Source: an uncultured Bacteroidales bacterium (GTDB lineage Bacteria > Bacteroidota > Bacteroidia > Bacteroidales > F082). From it: a stretch of DNA of 64,000 nt. Made by a program: the position numbers and the translations under genes. The notes below the pieces were generated by a model that was not told the origin of the DNA, ran no database searches, and saw only the letters and a list, made by a program, of their open reading frames with translations. Location: contig CAMJRR010000004.1 in NCBI GenBank assembly GCA_946408345.1, positions 1 to 64,000 of the forward strand, written 5' to 3'. Positions within the stretch are counted from its first letter, which is position 1; each line of letters begins with the position of its first letter. Shown piece by piece: positions 10,431 through 18,486 of this stretch.

Positions 10431-11587
10431 CGCCTTTCTCTATTGGAAGAATACAAGTCGCGAAGATCTGTGGCATATTGTTCAAAGAATTGTCGGGGAG
10501 GATTGAGGATGTGCCCTTCTTGCGTGACTTCAAGGTTTTGAACAGAAGACTCGTAATGCCCATCTTCTCCCTTATGTCCTGAAAAGAAAAGGACCTGCAT
10601 ATCTTTGGCCGAAAGATCAATGTCGCTATTCTTGACAGCAAGAAGCGAGGTATTCAAAATATGGTCGCTATGGGTCTCCACAAACACTTGAATTTTTTTC
10701 TTGATGGCATAATCAACGATAACATTCATCAGCTTTGCTTGAGCTGCAGGATGAAGGTGAGCTTCAGGATTCTCTATAATCAAAGCATCCTCTTCTTTGG
10801 CAATCACTAAAGCCGTTATTACTGACAAAATATATCCATGTCCATAACCAACATTGACAGGTTGAAACAAGACATCGTCTTTTGCCGAGTTGAGCGTAAA
10901 CACAAGTTCGTTTGCCATTGGCTCAATATGAAAAGATGAACCATCAAGTATGCCGTCCATAATACCTTCTACTTCGGTCAGAACTCCCTGATCACGATTG
11001 TTCCAAAGCACACTGAGTACATTTGAACCATTAGGAGTTAAATCAACAGCACTTTCGTCCATCGTTTCATGATATGGCGCGGTTTTGCGATCAGCAGCGA
11101 TATAATGAATACGACGTAAGGCAATAAGCGAAGGATAGTCGTTTAACTGTGAAAGACTTATGTCGAAATCCGAACTAAAATCAGAACTGAAATCGCCCAT
11201 TGTGTTTCCAGAGCTATCAAAAATAGATTTTCCATTGACTTTCGCATCTGATAATTCGATGAGTGTAGGCTTTAAGTTGCTGCGATCATATTTTAACCAA
11301 AATTCATTATCTCCTTCATTATCAGTAACGATATAAAACTCAATGGAAGTATCTGCATCATAAACATTATGGACATCAGCATATAATCCTAAATTCACCC
11401 ATTTTCCATTTGCGAGGAGAGAATTCATAGCTTCTTTATCCCATGTTTGGGATAAAGTGAGAAAAACTTGAAATAATGAGGATTTGCCACGTCCATTGGC
11501 ACCTGTTAGCAGATTTACCCTACCCAGTTCAAGCAATGGCGTTCGTCTTAGGCTTTTAAACCTCTCTATCTGTATTTTCTTGATCAT
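10427..11587 (-). CDS. DUF3696-type AAA/ABC-like ATPase
   Basis: A 386-aa ATPase of the OLD/RecF-like superfamily. Walker A is GANGRGKSS (residues 29-36). The GYGHGYILSV stretch (about 247-256) sits where ABC ATPases carry the signature. Walker B is ALIIENPEAHLHP (about 268-280), and an ETHSDHIL switch/H-loop follows (304-311). The C-terminal EGHILNPPRQFFEQ matches the short tail I associate with DUF3696. There is no TOPRIM domain, so it is not a classic OLD nuclease. Its start overlaps the Cas2-like gene by 32 bases and its stop overlaps the next gene by 4 bases. Such ATPases recur in anti-phage systems as sensors or scaffolds. The exact role here is unknown. Confidence 0.85.
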   Translation of the reverse strand: MIKKIQIERFKSLRRTPLLELGRVNLLTGANGRGKSSLFQVFLTLSQTWDKEAMNSLLANGKWVNLGLYADVHNVYDADTSIEFYIVTDNEGDNEFWLKYDRSNLKPTLIELSDAKVNGKSIFDSSGNTMGDFSSDFSSDFDISLSQLNDYPSLIALRRIHYIAADRKTAPYHETMDESAVDLTPNGSNVLSVLWNNRDQGVLTEVEGIMDGILDGSSFHIEPMANELVFTLNSAKDDVLFQPVNVGYGHGYILSVITALVIAKEEDALIIENPEAHLHPAAQAKLMNVIVDYAIKKKIQVFVETHSDHILNTSLLAVKNSDIDLSAKDMQVLFFSGHKGEDGHYESSVQNLEVTQEGHILNPPRQFFEQYATDLRDLYSSNRERR

Positions 11588-11861
11588 TCCTATTAATTTT
11601 GAACCACTGCCAAAAAGCTTTGGGCATCCATCCTATCAATCTATTGTTTGAATGAATGGGCATTATTATTATCATATCTTTTTCGCTGTGTAAATGCTGC
11701 TTTAAGTTTTTAATCTCAACTTCTTCATCAAGGTCATTTGAAGACACAAACCAGATGTCATCCATTGGGTGTTGGAAACTACCAAGAGATTTGATATACT
11801 CCTTCAACTCTGTGTAATCATAGAGCCCCTCATTTATATTATATGCTATAAGATATACCAT
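11556..11861 (-). CDS. Small Cas2/VapD-fold (SinR-like) protein
   Basis: A 101-aa protein whose start MVYLIAYNIN, later MDDIWFVSSN and closing GWMPKAFWQWFK resemble the small 'SinR-like' proteins that share the ferredoxin-like fold of Cas2 and VapD. In Cas2 nucleases the first strand ends in a catalytic Asp. Here the equivalent position is Asn (AYN), so activity may be absent or altered. I prefer the inner ATG at 11861 over the ORF-track start at 11903 because a TATCTTTG promoter box lies inside that 14-codon extension. It is the first gene of the three-gene operon. There is no CRISPR array or cas1 nearby, so it is not part of a CRISPR adaptation module. Confidence 0.65.
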   Translation of the reverse strand: MVYLIAYNINEGLYDYTELKEYIKSLGSFQHPMDDIWFVSSNDLDEEVEIKNLKQHLHSEKDMIIIMPIHSNNRLIGWMPKAFWQWFKINRNDQENTDREV

Positions 11862-11882
11862 CGTAACGGTAATAATTTGTGT

Positions 11883-11892
11883 GCAAAGATAC
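11883..11892 (-). promoter_or_regulatory. Probable promoter -7 box of the three-gene ATPase operon
   Basis: On the minus strand GTATCTTTGC matches TAnnTTTG about 20-30 bases before the preferred start at 11861. The upstream sequence is very AT-rich, and no clear -33 TTTG stands out. Confidence 0.5.
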
Positions 11893-12261
11893 TTTTTTTC
11901 CATTCATAAATGGTTTTCATTTTGAATATTTTCAAAAAAACAGCCCCACACCAAAGAAAAACCCCTATCATTGTCCCACTATTCAACCCCATAACGACGA
12001 CAGTCTACCCTACCTTCACATCTTCAGCGTTGCATTTTTGAAGTAAATAGACTTCGGACACACTAGTTGAAACACTACCAAAAAATCCTAAATAAAATCA
12101 ACTTTATTCCGCTACGAAATGCGATTTTTTGATTTCGTAGCGGAATAAACGCAAAATTATACCGTTTTTTGTGGAATTCTTACAGCTGCGGTAGTCGTTC
12201 GGCCCTCATTTCCAAAGTTGGCAGTATTTAGCTTGCATTCCTACAGTCCTTTATTGTCCAA
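11893..12261. other. Intergenic stretch between the defence operon and xylA
   Basis: About 370 bases without a convincing gene. It is AT-rich at the left. It then has a C-rich stretch near 11941-12030 with no recognised feature, and the perfect inverted repeat at 12103-12149 described separately. Confidence 0.6.
12103..12149 (-). terminator. Perfect 18-bp inverted repeat downstream of xylA
   Basis: TTTATTCCGCTACGAAAT is followed by an 11-base spacer and its exact reverse complement. It lies about 110 bases beyond the xylA stop, so it may terminate the xylose operon. The T-run after the stem is weak, so it may instead be a recombination or protein-binding site at the island edge. Confidence 0.5.
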
Positions 12262-13575
12262 TCACTTAGCATACAAAGCCACCAAAGTCTCGTACAACTC
12301 TTGCTTGCCGCTGGTCATCTTGGGTTCGCCGACTTTTTTGCCGTATTCGTAGGCTTGCTCGAAGGTGAGTTTGCCGTCCTCGAAGTCCTTGCCGATGCCG
12401 CTGTCGAAAGAAGCATAACGGGCTTTCTTCATCTTGGGCAACTCGCTGTTTTCCAGTAGGTCGGCAGCACTGAGCAACCCACGCGCCATGGCATCCATGC
12501 CGCTGATGTGGGCGATGAAGATGTCTTCGGGGTCGGTGCTGTTACGGCGCAGCTTGGCATCGAAATTGGTGCCACCGTTGGTGAAGCCGCCGCCACGGAT
12601 AATCTCCATCCAGGCCTGGGTGAGGTCGAAGTTGTCGATGGGGAACTGGTCGGTATCCCAGCCGTTCTGGTAGTCGCCGCGGTTGGCATCGATACTGCCC
12701 AACATCCTGTTGTCGACAGCCACTGCCAGTTCATGCTCGAAAGTATGCCCAGCGAGGTTGGCATGGTTCACCTCGATGTTGACCTTGAAGTCCTTGTCGA
12801 GGCCGTGCGTCTTGAGAAAGCCGATGACGGTCTCGGTGTCGACATCATATTGGTGCTTGGTCGGCTCCATAGGCTTCGGCTCGATGAGGAAAGTGCCTTT
12901 GAAGCCGTGGGCGCGTCCGTAGTCGCGGGCCATGCGCAACATTGTGGCTAGGTGTTCCTTTTCGCGTTTCTGGTCGGTGTTGAGCAGGCTCATATAGCCC
13001 TCACGACCACCCCAAAAGACGTAATTGGTGCCTCCGAGCTTGATGGTCGCGTCAATGCTGTTCTTGATTTGCACGATGGCACGGGCCACCACGTCGAAGT
13101 CGGGATTGGTGGCGGCACCGTTCATGTAGCGCTTGTGACCGAAAACGTTGGCAGTGCCCCAAAGCAGGTGGATGTCAGGGTATTGTTTCATCTTCTCCAA
13201 GGCGTAGTCGGTGATGACGCGCATCCGTTCCTCATAATCCTCCACCGTCGCACCTTCCTCGACGAGGTCAACATCGTGGAAACAGAAGTAGTGAATGCCG
13301 AGCTTGTCCATCAGCTCGAAGCCGGCGTCCATCTTGTCCTTGCCACGCTGGATGGGGTCGGTGGCTTTGTCCCAGGCATAGCTTCTGGTCTGACCACCGA
13401 ACTGGTCACCGCTGGCCTGACCGAGGGTATGCCACCAAGCCATGGCGAAGCGCAACCAGTCTTTCATTTTCTTGCCCATCACCACACGCTCGGGGTCGTA
13501 ATAGTGAAAGGCCATCACGTTCTTTGATTCAGTCCCCTCGAAAGGGATTTTCTTGATTTGAGGGAAGTATTCCAT
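12262..13575 (-). CDS. xylA: Xylose isomerase
   Basis: Cytosolic metal-dependent isomerase converting D-xylose to D-xylulose. The 437-aa length is typical of the class II enzymes common in Bacteroidota. Visible family signatures include WWHTLGQASGDQFGG at the N-terminal side, CFHDVDLVEEG with the active-site His and metal ligands, VFWGGREGY, LIEPKPMEPTKHQYD and NIEVNHANLAGH. It is the last gene of a minus-strand operon, starting 20 bases after the xylB stop. Together with xylB and the symporter it forms a complete uptake and isomerase route from xylose to xylulose-5-phosphate. No XylR-type regulator is seen nearby. Confidence 0.97.
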   Translation of the reverse strand: MEYFPQIKKIPFEGTESKNVMAFHYYDPERVVMGKKMKDWLRFAMAWWHTLGQASGDQFGGQTRSYAWDKATDPIQRGKDKMDAGFELMDKLGIHYFCFHDVDLVEEGATVEDYEERMRVITDYALEKMKQYPDIHLLWGTANVFGHKRYMNGAATNPDFDVVARAIVQIKNSIDATIKLGGTNYVFWGGREGYMSLLNTDQKREKEHLATMLRMARDYGRAHGFKGTFLIEPKPMEPTKHQYDVDTETVIGFLKTHGLDKDFKVNIEVNHANLAGHTFEHELAVAVDNRMLGSIDANRGDYQNGWDTDQFPIDNFDLTQAWMEIIRGGGFTNGGTNFDAKLRRNSTDPEDIFIAHISGMDAMARGLLSAADLLENSELPKMKKARYASFDSGIGKDFEDGKLTFEQAYEYGKKVGEPKMTSGKQELYETLVALYAK

Positions 13576-13595
13576 TTTATTCAGTTGTTAATTGT

Positions 13596-15128
13596 TCAGT
13601 TTGCAGTTATATGTTGCTTCCACCTCGAATATGCCTCTTTGTACTGCTCAGCCAGCTTCTCATTTGGCTCGATGACCGCCAAGCGATTCAAACTGACAAA
13701 GGCTTCATCTATGGAAGTATAGAATCCAGCTCCGATGCCTGCCGCACGTGCTGCGCCAATGCTGCCATCGGTGTCGTAAAGCTCGATGGTGGCACCGCTC
13801 ACACCTGCGAGGGTTTCGCGGAAAATGGGGGAAAGGAACATATTGGCCTTGCCTGCGTGGATTTTGTCAAGGGTCATGCCAAGACTTTGCATCACCTCCA
13901 TGCCGTACATGAATGCAAATACCACACCTTCTTGCGAGGCACGGAACAGATGGGCATGCGTGTGACGCTTGAAGTTCAGCCCGTGGATGGAACAGCCCAT
14001 GTCGCGGTTTTCCATGACACGCTCGGCACCATTGCCGAAGGGCAAAATGCTAAGGCCGTCGCTGCCAATCGGGATTTCGGCAGCGATGCGGTTCATGTCT
14101 ACGTAGGCCAACTGTTTGGGCGAAATCGTCTCCCACGACCCGATATGGCGACGCATCCATGAGTTGAGGATGCCGCAGCCGTTGACACAATGCAATATGC
14201 CGAGACGAGGATGCTCCAAGGTATGGTTGACATGTAAGAAGGTGTTCACCCTCGATTTCGGGTCGTAACTCACCTTGTCGGAAACGCCATAAACGACACC
14301 CGACGTACCTGCCGTGGCCGCAATCTCACCAGGATGCAACACATTGAGTGACAAGGCGTTGTTGGGCTGGTCACCAGCACGATAGGCGATGGGAATGCCT
14401 TCTTTCAGTCCCAATTCCTTGGCTGCCTCTGCCGAGACCTTGCCCTGGATGCCGAAGGTTGGTACCAACGGCGGAATGATGTCTTTTGGAAAACCATAAT
14501 AATTCATGACATTGTCAGAGAGGCAAGATTTTGCGTCTCTACAACGGTAATCGTACAACATCATTTCCGACAACCCACAGGCCGTGGTGACCGCTTCGCC
14601 CGACAGCCGCATGGCGAGATAGTCGCCCGGCAACATAATCTTGTCAATCTTGTCGAACACTTCAGGCTCATTCTCCTTCACCCAAGCCAGTTTCGATGCG
14701 GTGAAATTGCCTGGTGAGTTGAGCAGATGGCTCAAGCATTTCTCTTCACCGATGTCGTGGAAAGCCTTTTCACCGTAAGGCACGCCGCGCGAGTCACACC
14801 AAATAATGGCATCACGGAGCGGCTGTAGGTTCTTGTCCAAGCAGACTAGGCCGTGCATTTGGTATGATATTCCAATAGCGGCAATGTCATGCCCTTGTAG
14901 AGACGTTTCCTGAAACGTCTCTACGTGCCGCATACATTTTGCAAATGCATTTTTAAAATATTCCCACCAATCATCGGGACGCTGCTCTGCCCATTCGGGC
15001 TGCAAGGCTTTGATGGGGGCTTCCGTCTCAGGATAAGAGGCTGAAGCGGCACACTTTCCGCTGTCAACCTCCACTAATGAGACCTTCACGCTGCTGCTAC
15101 CTAAGTCGATGCCCAATAAATAGTTCAT
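13596..15128 (-). CDS. xylB: Xylulokinase carrying two in-frame palindromic repeat insertions
   Basis: FGGY-family kinase phosphorylating D-xylulose with ATP to D-xylulose-5-phosphate. The N-terminal ATPase motif GIDLGSSSVKVSL, the substrate-side ISYQMHG and the C-terminal glycine-rich GATIELYDTDGSIGAARAAG are present. At 510 aa it is slightly longer than usual. The excess falls at two 28-bp palindromes read in frame, giving VETFQETSLQ before DIAAIGIS and CRDAKSCLS before DNVMNYYG. In relatives as I recall them these are plain loop positions, so the enzyme is probably still active. It overlaps the symporter stop by 4 bases and precedes xylA by 20 bases. Confidence 0.95.
   Translation of the reverse strand: MNYLLGIDLGSSSVKVSLVEVDSGKCAASASYPETEAPIKALQPEWAEQRPDDWWEYFKNAFAKCMRHVETFQETSLQGHDIAAIGISYQMHGLVCLDKNLQPLRDAIIWCDSRGVPYGEKAFHDIGEEKCLSHLLNSPGNFTASKLAWVKENEPEVFDKIDKIMLPGDYLAMRLSGEAVTTACGLSEMMLYDYRCRDAKSCLSDNVMNYYGFPKDIIPPLVPTFGIQGKVSAEAAKELGLKEGIPIAYRAGDQPNNALSLNVLHPGEIAATAGTSGVVYGVSDKVSYDPKSRVNTFLHVNHTLEHPRLGILHCVNGCGILNSWMRRHIGSWETISPKQLAYVDMNRIAAEIPIGSDGLSILPFGNGAERVMENRDMGCSIHGLNFKRHTHAHLFRASQEGVVFAFMYGMEVMQSLGMTLDKIHAGKANMFLSPIFRETLAGVSGATIELYDTDGSIGAARAAGIGAGFYTSIDEAFVSLNRLAVIEPNEKLAEQYKEAYSRWKQHITAN
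14515..14542. repeat. 28-bp palindromic repeat copy A2, inside xylB
   Basis: Degenerate member of GTAGAGACG-N10-CGTCTCTAC (minus strand GTAGAGACGCAAAATCTTGC...). It is read in frame as CRDAKSCLS. Its core (CAAAATCTTG) equals that of copy A9 at 45254. Confidence 0.85.
14897..14924. repeat. 28-bp palindromic repeat copy A3, inside xylB
   Basis: GTAGAGACGTTTC-CT-GAAACGTCTCTAC, perfect 13-bp arms, read in frame as VETFQETSL. Same gene as A2 but in a different reading frame relative to the element. Confidence 0.9.
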
Positions 15129-16597
15129 TCCTTATTCTTTTTCCAAAAACGCGTCATGTCTTCCAAAGATTTGCCTTTCGTTTCGGGAACAAGTCGCCAA
15201 ACGAAGATAGCCGCCACGATGCACATCACGCCGTAGAGTCCGTAGGTGAACCAATGGCCGAAGTTGTCGCCCGTCGTGAGGTGCATGTTGAACATGGGAA
15301 CGAAGGTCGAACTGACGACAAAGTTGAAGATCCATTGCGCTGCGACAGCGATTGCCGTAGCCGTGCCACGAACGGTGTTAGGGAAGATTTCCGAAATCAG
15401 CACCCAACAAATCGGGCCCCAGGAGAACATAAACGAGGCGGAATAGAGCAAGATGGAAATCATCGTAATCAGTTGCAATCCTTCCACGCCAAAGGTAGAG
15501 GCCACACCGAAAGCACCGATGGCCATACCTATGCTACCGGAGATGAGCAGCGGTTTGCGGCCCCACTTCTCGACGGTGAAGATGGCCACTAAGGTATACA
15601 GAATGTTGACCACACCCATCATCACGGTGTTGAACATCGGGTTGGTCATGCCCATGTCGCCAAAAATGCGCGGCGCATAGTACAACACGGCGTTGATGCC
15701 CACCACCTGCTGGAAAACGCTCAGCATGATACCGATGAAGACCACCAACCAGCCGTAGGTGAACAGCTTTTCGGTCTTCACCTTGATGGTGCTCTTGATG
15801 TCGGCCAAAATGACCTTAGCTTGTTCCAAACCGTTGATTTTCGAAAGGACGCCCAAAGCCTTGTCATCCTTGCCAGCCATCACTAAATAGCGCGGCGACT
15901 CAGGGACGAAGCATATTAAGATGGTGAAGATGGCAGCGATAACAGCTTCAGAAGCAAACATATAGCGCCAACAAACCGCGATGGTCCAAGGGTCGCTTTC
16001 AGGCATCACTTGGCTGATTCCCTTCCCGATGGACACAATAACGGGATTCTCATGTGACCCTAAAATGAGGAAATTGACGAAATATACCACCAACTGACCG
16101 AAAATGATGGCAAATTGGTTCCAACTCACCAGCTGACCCCGTTTTCCGGTTGGAGCTATCTCGCCAATGTACATCGGACAAATCGCACTCGCCAATCCAA
16201 CGCCCATGCCGCCGATGATGCGATAATAGTTGAAGCTGTTGAGGACGGTCATCGTGGCGGTGGAATGCTGATGAAATGGAAATTCAGGATGCGCGGAGCC
16301 GAGCGCCGACACAAAGAACAGAATGCCGGCCACGAAGAGTGTCTGTTTGCGGCCCAAGCGATTGGCCAACCAACCTGATATTAAAGCTCCGATGACACAT
16401 CCAATCAGCGCACTGCTACAAGTGAGGCCATGGATAAAATCGGTGTACTGGAAGTCGGTAGCGCCGAGGAAATACGCCTGCAAACCCTTCTCCGCGCCCG
16501 AGATGACGGCGGTGTCGTAACCAAAGAGCAACCCGCCCAAGACAGCCACCAAGACGATGCCGTAGAGGTAGCCTTTGTTTCCGTTTTGTTGGTTCAT
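15125..16597 (-). CDS. xylE: D-xylose:H+ symporter, sugar-porter MFS family (XylE-like)
   Basis: Inner-membrane proton-coupled sugar transporter of 490 aa with 12 predicted membrane segments. Sugar-porter signatures are visible: GGLLFGYDTAVISG in helix 1, NRLGRKQT in the first cytoplasmic loop, PESPRYLV after helix 6, QQVVGINAVLYYAP in helix 7 and PETKGKSLE at the C-terminus. These place it with XylE/GLUT-type porters. Xylose specificity is inferred from the genes it overlaps and precedes, xylB (4-base overlap) and xylA. It starts 21 bases after the carboxylase stop, so all four genes may share one transcript. Confidence 0.93.
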   Translation of the reverse strand: MNQQNGNKGYLYGIVLVAVLGGLLFGYDTAVISGAEKGLQAYFLGATDFQYTDFIHGLTCSSALIGCVIGALISGWLANRLGRKQTLFVAGILFFVSALGSAHPEFPFHQHSTATMTVLNSFNYYRIIGGMGVGLASAICPMYIGEIAPTGKRGQLVSWNQFAIIFGQLVVYFVNFLILGSHENPVIVSIGKGISQVMPESDPWTIAVCWRYMFASEAVIAAIFTILICFVPESPRYLVMAGKDDKALGVLSKINGLEQAKVILADIKSTIKVKTEKLFTYGWLVVFIGIMLSVFQQVVGINAVLYYAPRIFGDMGMTNPMFNTVMMGVVNILYTLVAIFTVEKWGRKPLLISGSIGMAIGAFGVASTFGVEGLQLITMISILLYSASFMFSWGPICWVLISEIFPNTVRGTATAIAVAAQWIFNFVVSSTFVPMFNMHLTTGDNFGHWFTYGLYGVMCIVAAIFVWRLVPETKGKSLEDMTRFWKKNKE

Positions 16598-16618
16598 GAT
16601 TATGCTACTATTCTAAGT

Positions 16619-18226
16619 TTACATTCTAAACACCCCAAACTGTTGCGGCGGGAAGGGTTGGTTCAATGAGGCGGCGATACCCAAGGCGAGGATTTTGCGG
16701 GTGTCGATGGGGTCGATGATGCCGTCGTCCCAGAGGCGGGCGGTGCTATAGAAGGCCGAGCCTTCGTAGTCGTACTTGGCCAGGATTTCCTTTTTCAACT
16801 GCGCGATTTCGTCTTTCGGGACTTCAAGACCTCTGTATTTGTATTGATCTTCCTTCACCGTGGCGAGTACGCTGGCCGCCTGCTCTCCACCCATGACGGA
16901 GATTTTGGCGTTGGGCCACATGAAGAGCAGTCTCGGGCTATAGGCACGGCCAGCCATGCCATAGTTGCCTGCGCCAAACGAGCCACCGAAGATGACTGTG
17001 AACTTGGGCACGTTGGCATTCGAGACGGCATGCACCATCTTGGCACCGTCCTTGGCAATGCCCCCCTGCTCGTACTGTTTGCCTACCATGAAACCCGTGA
17101 TGTTCTGCAAAAACACCAACGGGATGTTTCTTTGGCAGCAAAGCTCGATGAAGTGCGTGGCTTTTAATGCCGATTCCGAGAACAACACGCCGTAGTTGGC
17201 GATGATGCCGACAGGGAAGCCCATCAAATGCGCAAAACCGCAGACGAGAGTCGTGGCATATCTTGACTTGAACTCCTGAAAACGGCTACCATCAACGATG
17301 CGGGCGATGATTTCCCTTGGGTCAACAAGCTTATGGAAGTCGATGGGCGCGAGGCCATAGAGGTCGTGCGGGTCATATAAAGGTGCCTCAACAGGCAGCA
17401 TGTCCAACTTCTGGCGATGACTCTTCTCCAAGGTCTTGAAAATGTTGCGGCAAATCTGCAGGGCATGTTGGTCGTTTTCGGCCAAGTGGTCGGCCACACC
17501 CGACACGGAGGTGTGCATCTCGCCACCACCCAATTCCTCCGCTGTGACCACTTCACCCGTGGCGGCTTTCACCAACGGCGGTCCACCGAGGTAAATCGTT
17601 CCTTGATTGCGCACGATGATGGTCTCGTCGCTCATGGCCGGCACGTAGGCACCACCGGCGGTACACATACCCATCACGATGGCAATCTGCGGGATGCCCA
17701 TGGCCGACATACGCGCTTGGTTGTAAAAGAAACGCCCGAAGTGGTCGCGGTCGGGGAAGACCGTGTCCTGCTCGGGCAGGAAAGCGCCACCACTGTCGAC
17801 CATATAGACGCAAGGCAGGTGGTTCTCCATGGCAATCTCCTGGGCGCGAAGGTGTTTCTTCACCGTATACTGCATATAGGTGCCGCCTTTTACGGTGGCG
17901 TCGTTGGCAACGATGACGGCCTCTCTACCTTGAATCACACCGATACCCGTGATGATGCCCGCCGAGGGGAAGTCATTATTATAGGTGCCGTAGGCAGCCA
18001 TCGGCGACAACTCCAAGAACGGCGTGTTCGGGTCGATGAGCAGGTCGATGCGCTCGCGGGCAAGGAGTTTATTGCGTTTCTTGTGCTTGGCCACGGCACT
18101 CTCGCCGCCACCTTGCATCGAGGCTGCCATGGCCTCGCGGTATTGCGACATCAGGGCGAGGAAGTTCTTTTCGTTCTGCTTGAACTCCTCGGAGTCGGTG
18201 CGTATGTTGGATTTCAGTACTTGCAT
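16619..18226 (-). CDS. Acyl-CoA carboxylase carboxyltransferase beta subunit (MCC/PCC type)
   Basis: Carboxyltransferase half of a biotin-dependent acyl-CoA carboxylase, 535 aa from the preferred ATG at 18226. The GTG at 18247 in the ORF track lies at the end of a TATTTTTG promoter box and is unlikely. Family motifs include [65 protein letters not shown] and [14 protein letters not shown]. They resemble methylcrotonyl-CoA carboxylase beta more than PccB or MmdA. No biotin carboxylase or biotin-carrier gene is adjacent, so the partner is elsewhere. It sits directly upstream of the xylose genes, an unusual neighbour whose link to xylose use is unclear. Confidence 0.88.
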   Translation of the reverse strand: MQVLKSNIRTDSEEFKQNEKNFLALMSQYREAMAASMQGGGESAVAKHKKRNKLLARERIDLLIDPNTPFLELSPMAAYGTYNNDFPSAGIITGIGVIQGREAVIVANDATVKGGTYMQYTVKKHLRAQEIAMENHLPCVYMVDSGGAFLPEQDTVFPDRDHFGRFFYNQARMSAMGIPQIAIVMGMCTAGGAYVPAMSDETIIVRNQGTIYLGGPPLVKAATGEVVTAEELGGGEMHTSVSGVADHLAENDQHALQICRNIFKTLEKSHRQKLDMLPVEAPLYDPHDLYGLAPIDFHKLVDPREIIARIVDGSRFQEFKSRYATTLVCGFAHLMGFPVGIIANYGVLFSESALKATHFIELCCQRNIPLVFLQNITGFMVGKQYEQGGIAKDGAKMVHAVSNANVPKFTVIFGGSFGAGNYGMAGRAYSPRLLFMWPNAKISVMGGEQAASVLATVKEDQYKYRGLEVPKDEIAQLKKEILAKYDYEGSAFYSTARLWDDGIIDPIDTRKILALGIAASLNQPFPPQQFGVFRM

Positions 18227-18239
18227 AGGCGTAAAGATT

Positions 18240-18262
18240 GAAAGCACAAAAATAGTTATTTT
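18240..18262 (-). promoter_or_regulatory. Probable promoter of the carboxylase-xylose operon
   Basis: On the minus strand CTATTTTTGTG matches the TAnnTTTG -7 box about 20 bases before the ATG at 18226. This supports that start rather than the upstream GTG. Confidence 0.55.
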
Positions 18263-18310
18263 TTGATTAGAACATAGTTTTTCTGGCGAAAAACAGCCCT
18301 TCTACCATCT

Positions 18311-18401
18311 AAAAAAGTAGGGACAAGCCCTTTTGCCACTAATTGCTACATTGTTGATTTTCAATAAAAACCAATAAGGACATCCCAAAAAAGTAGGGAC
18401 A
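18311..18401. repeat. Pair of 15-bp direct repeats in the intergenic region
   Basis: AAAAAAGTAGGGACA occurs at 18311-18325 and again at 18387-18401, 76 bases apart, between the divergent carboxylase and TPR-regulator genes. It could be a regulator binding pair or a duplicated scar. Confidence 0.6.
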
Positions 18402-18427
18402 TCGCCTTCTGGTGAGCCTCGCACCTC

Positions 18428-18456
18428 TTGACAAATGTTTTTTTGCTATATTTTTG
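18428..18456 (+). promoter_or_regulatory. Probable promoter of the TPR regulator
   Basis: TTGACAAAT at 18428 and TATTTTTG at 18449-18456, separated by 18 bases, about 30 bases upstream of the ATG at 18487. It matches the Bacteroidota promoter pattern. Confidence 0.65.
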
Positions 18457-18486
18457 CGTCAGAGAAACGGACAAAAAGTGTGAGTC

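Noticed and set aside
10427-11587. ATPase as RecF, SMC or an OLD nuclease
   Set aside because: No TOPRIM domain, no long coiled-coil arms and no recF neighbourhood. The EGHILNPPRQFFEQ tail fits DUF3696 better.
11556-11861. Cas2-like protein as evidence of a CRISPR-Cas locus
   Set aside because: No cas1, no other cas gene and no direct-repeat/spacer array in the window. The fold is shared with VapD and SinR-like proteins.
12508-13527. Plus-strand ORFs opposite xylA (147 and 191 aa)
   Set aside because: Antisense shadows of xylose isomerase caused by GC-biased third positions.
17417-18241. 274-aa plus-strand ORF opposite the carboxylase
   Set aside because: Antisense of a well-conserved carboxyltransferase; no start context or homology pattern.
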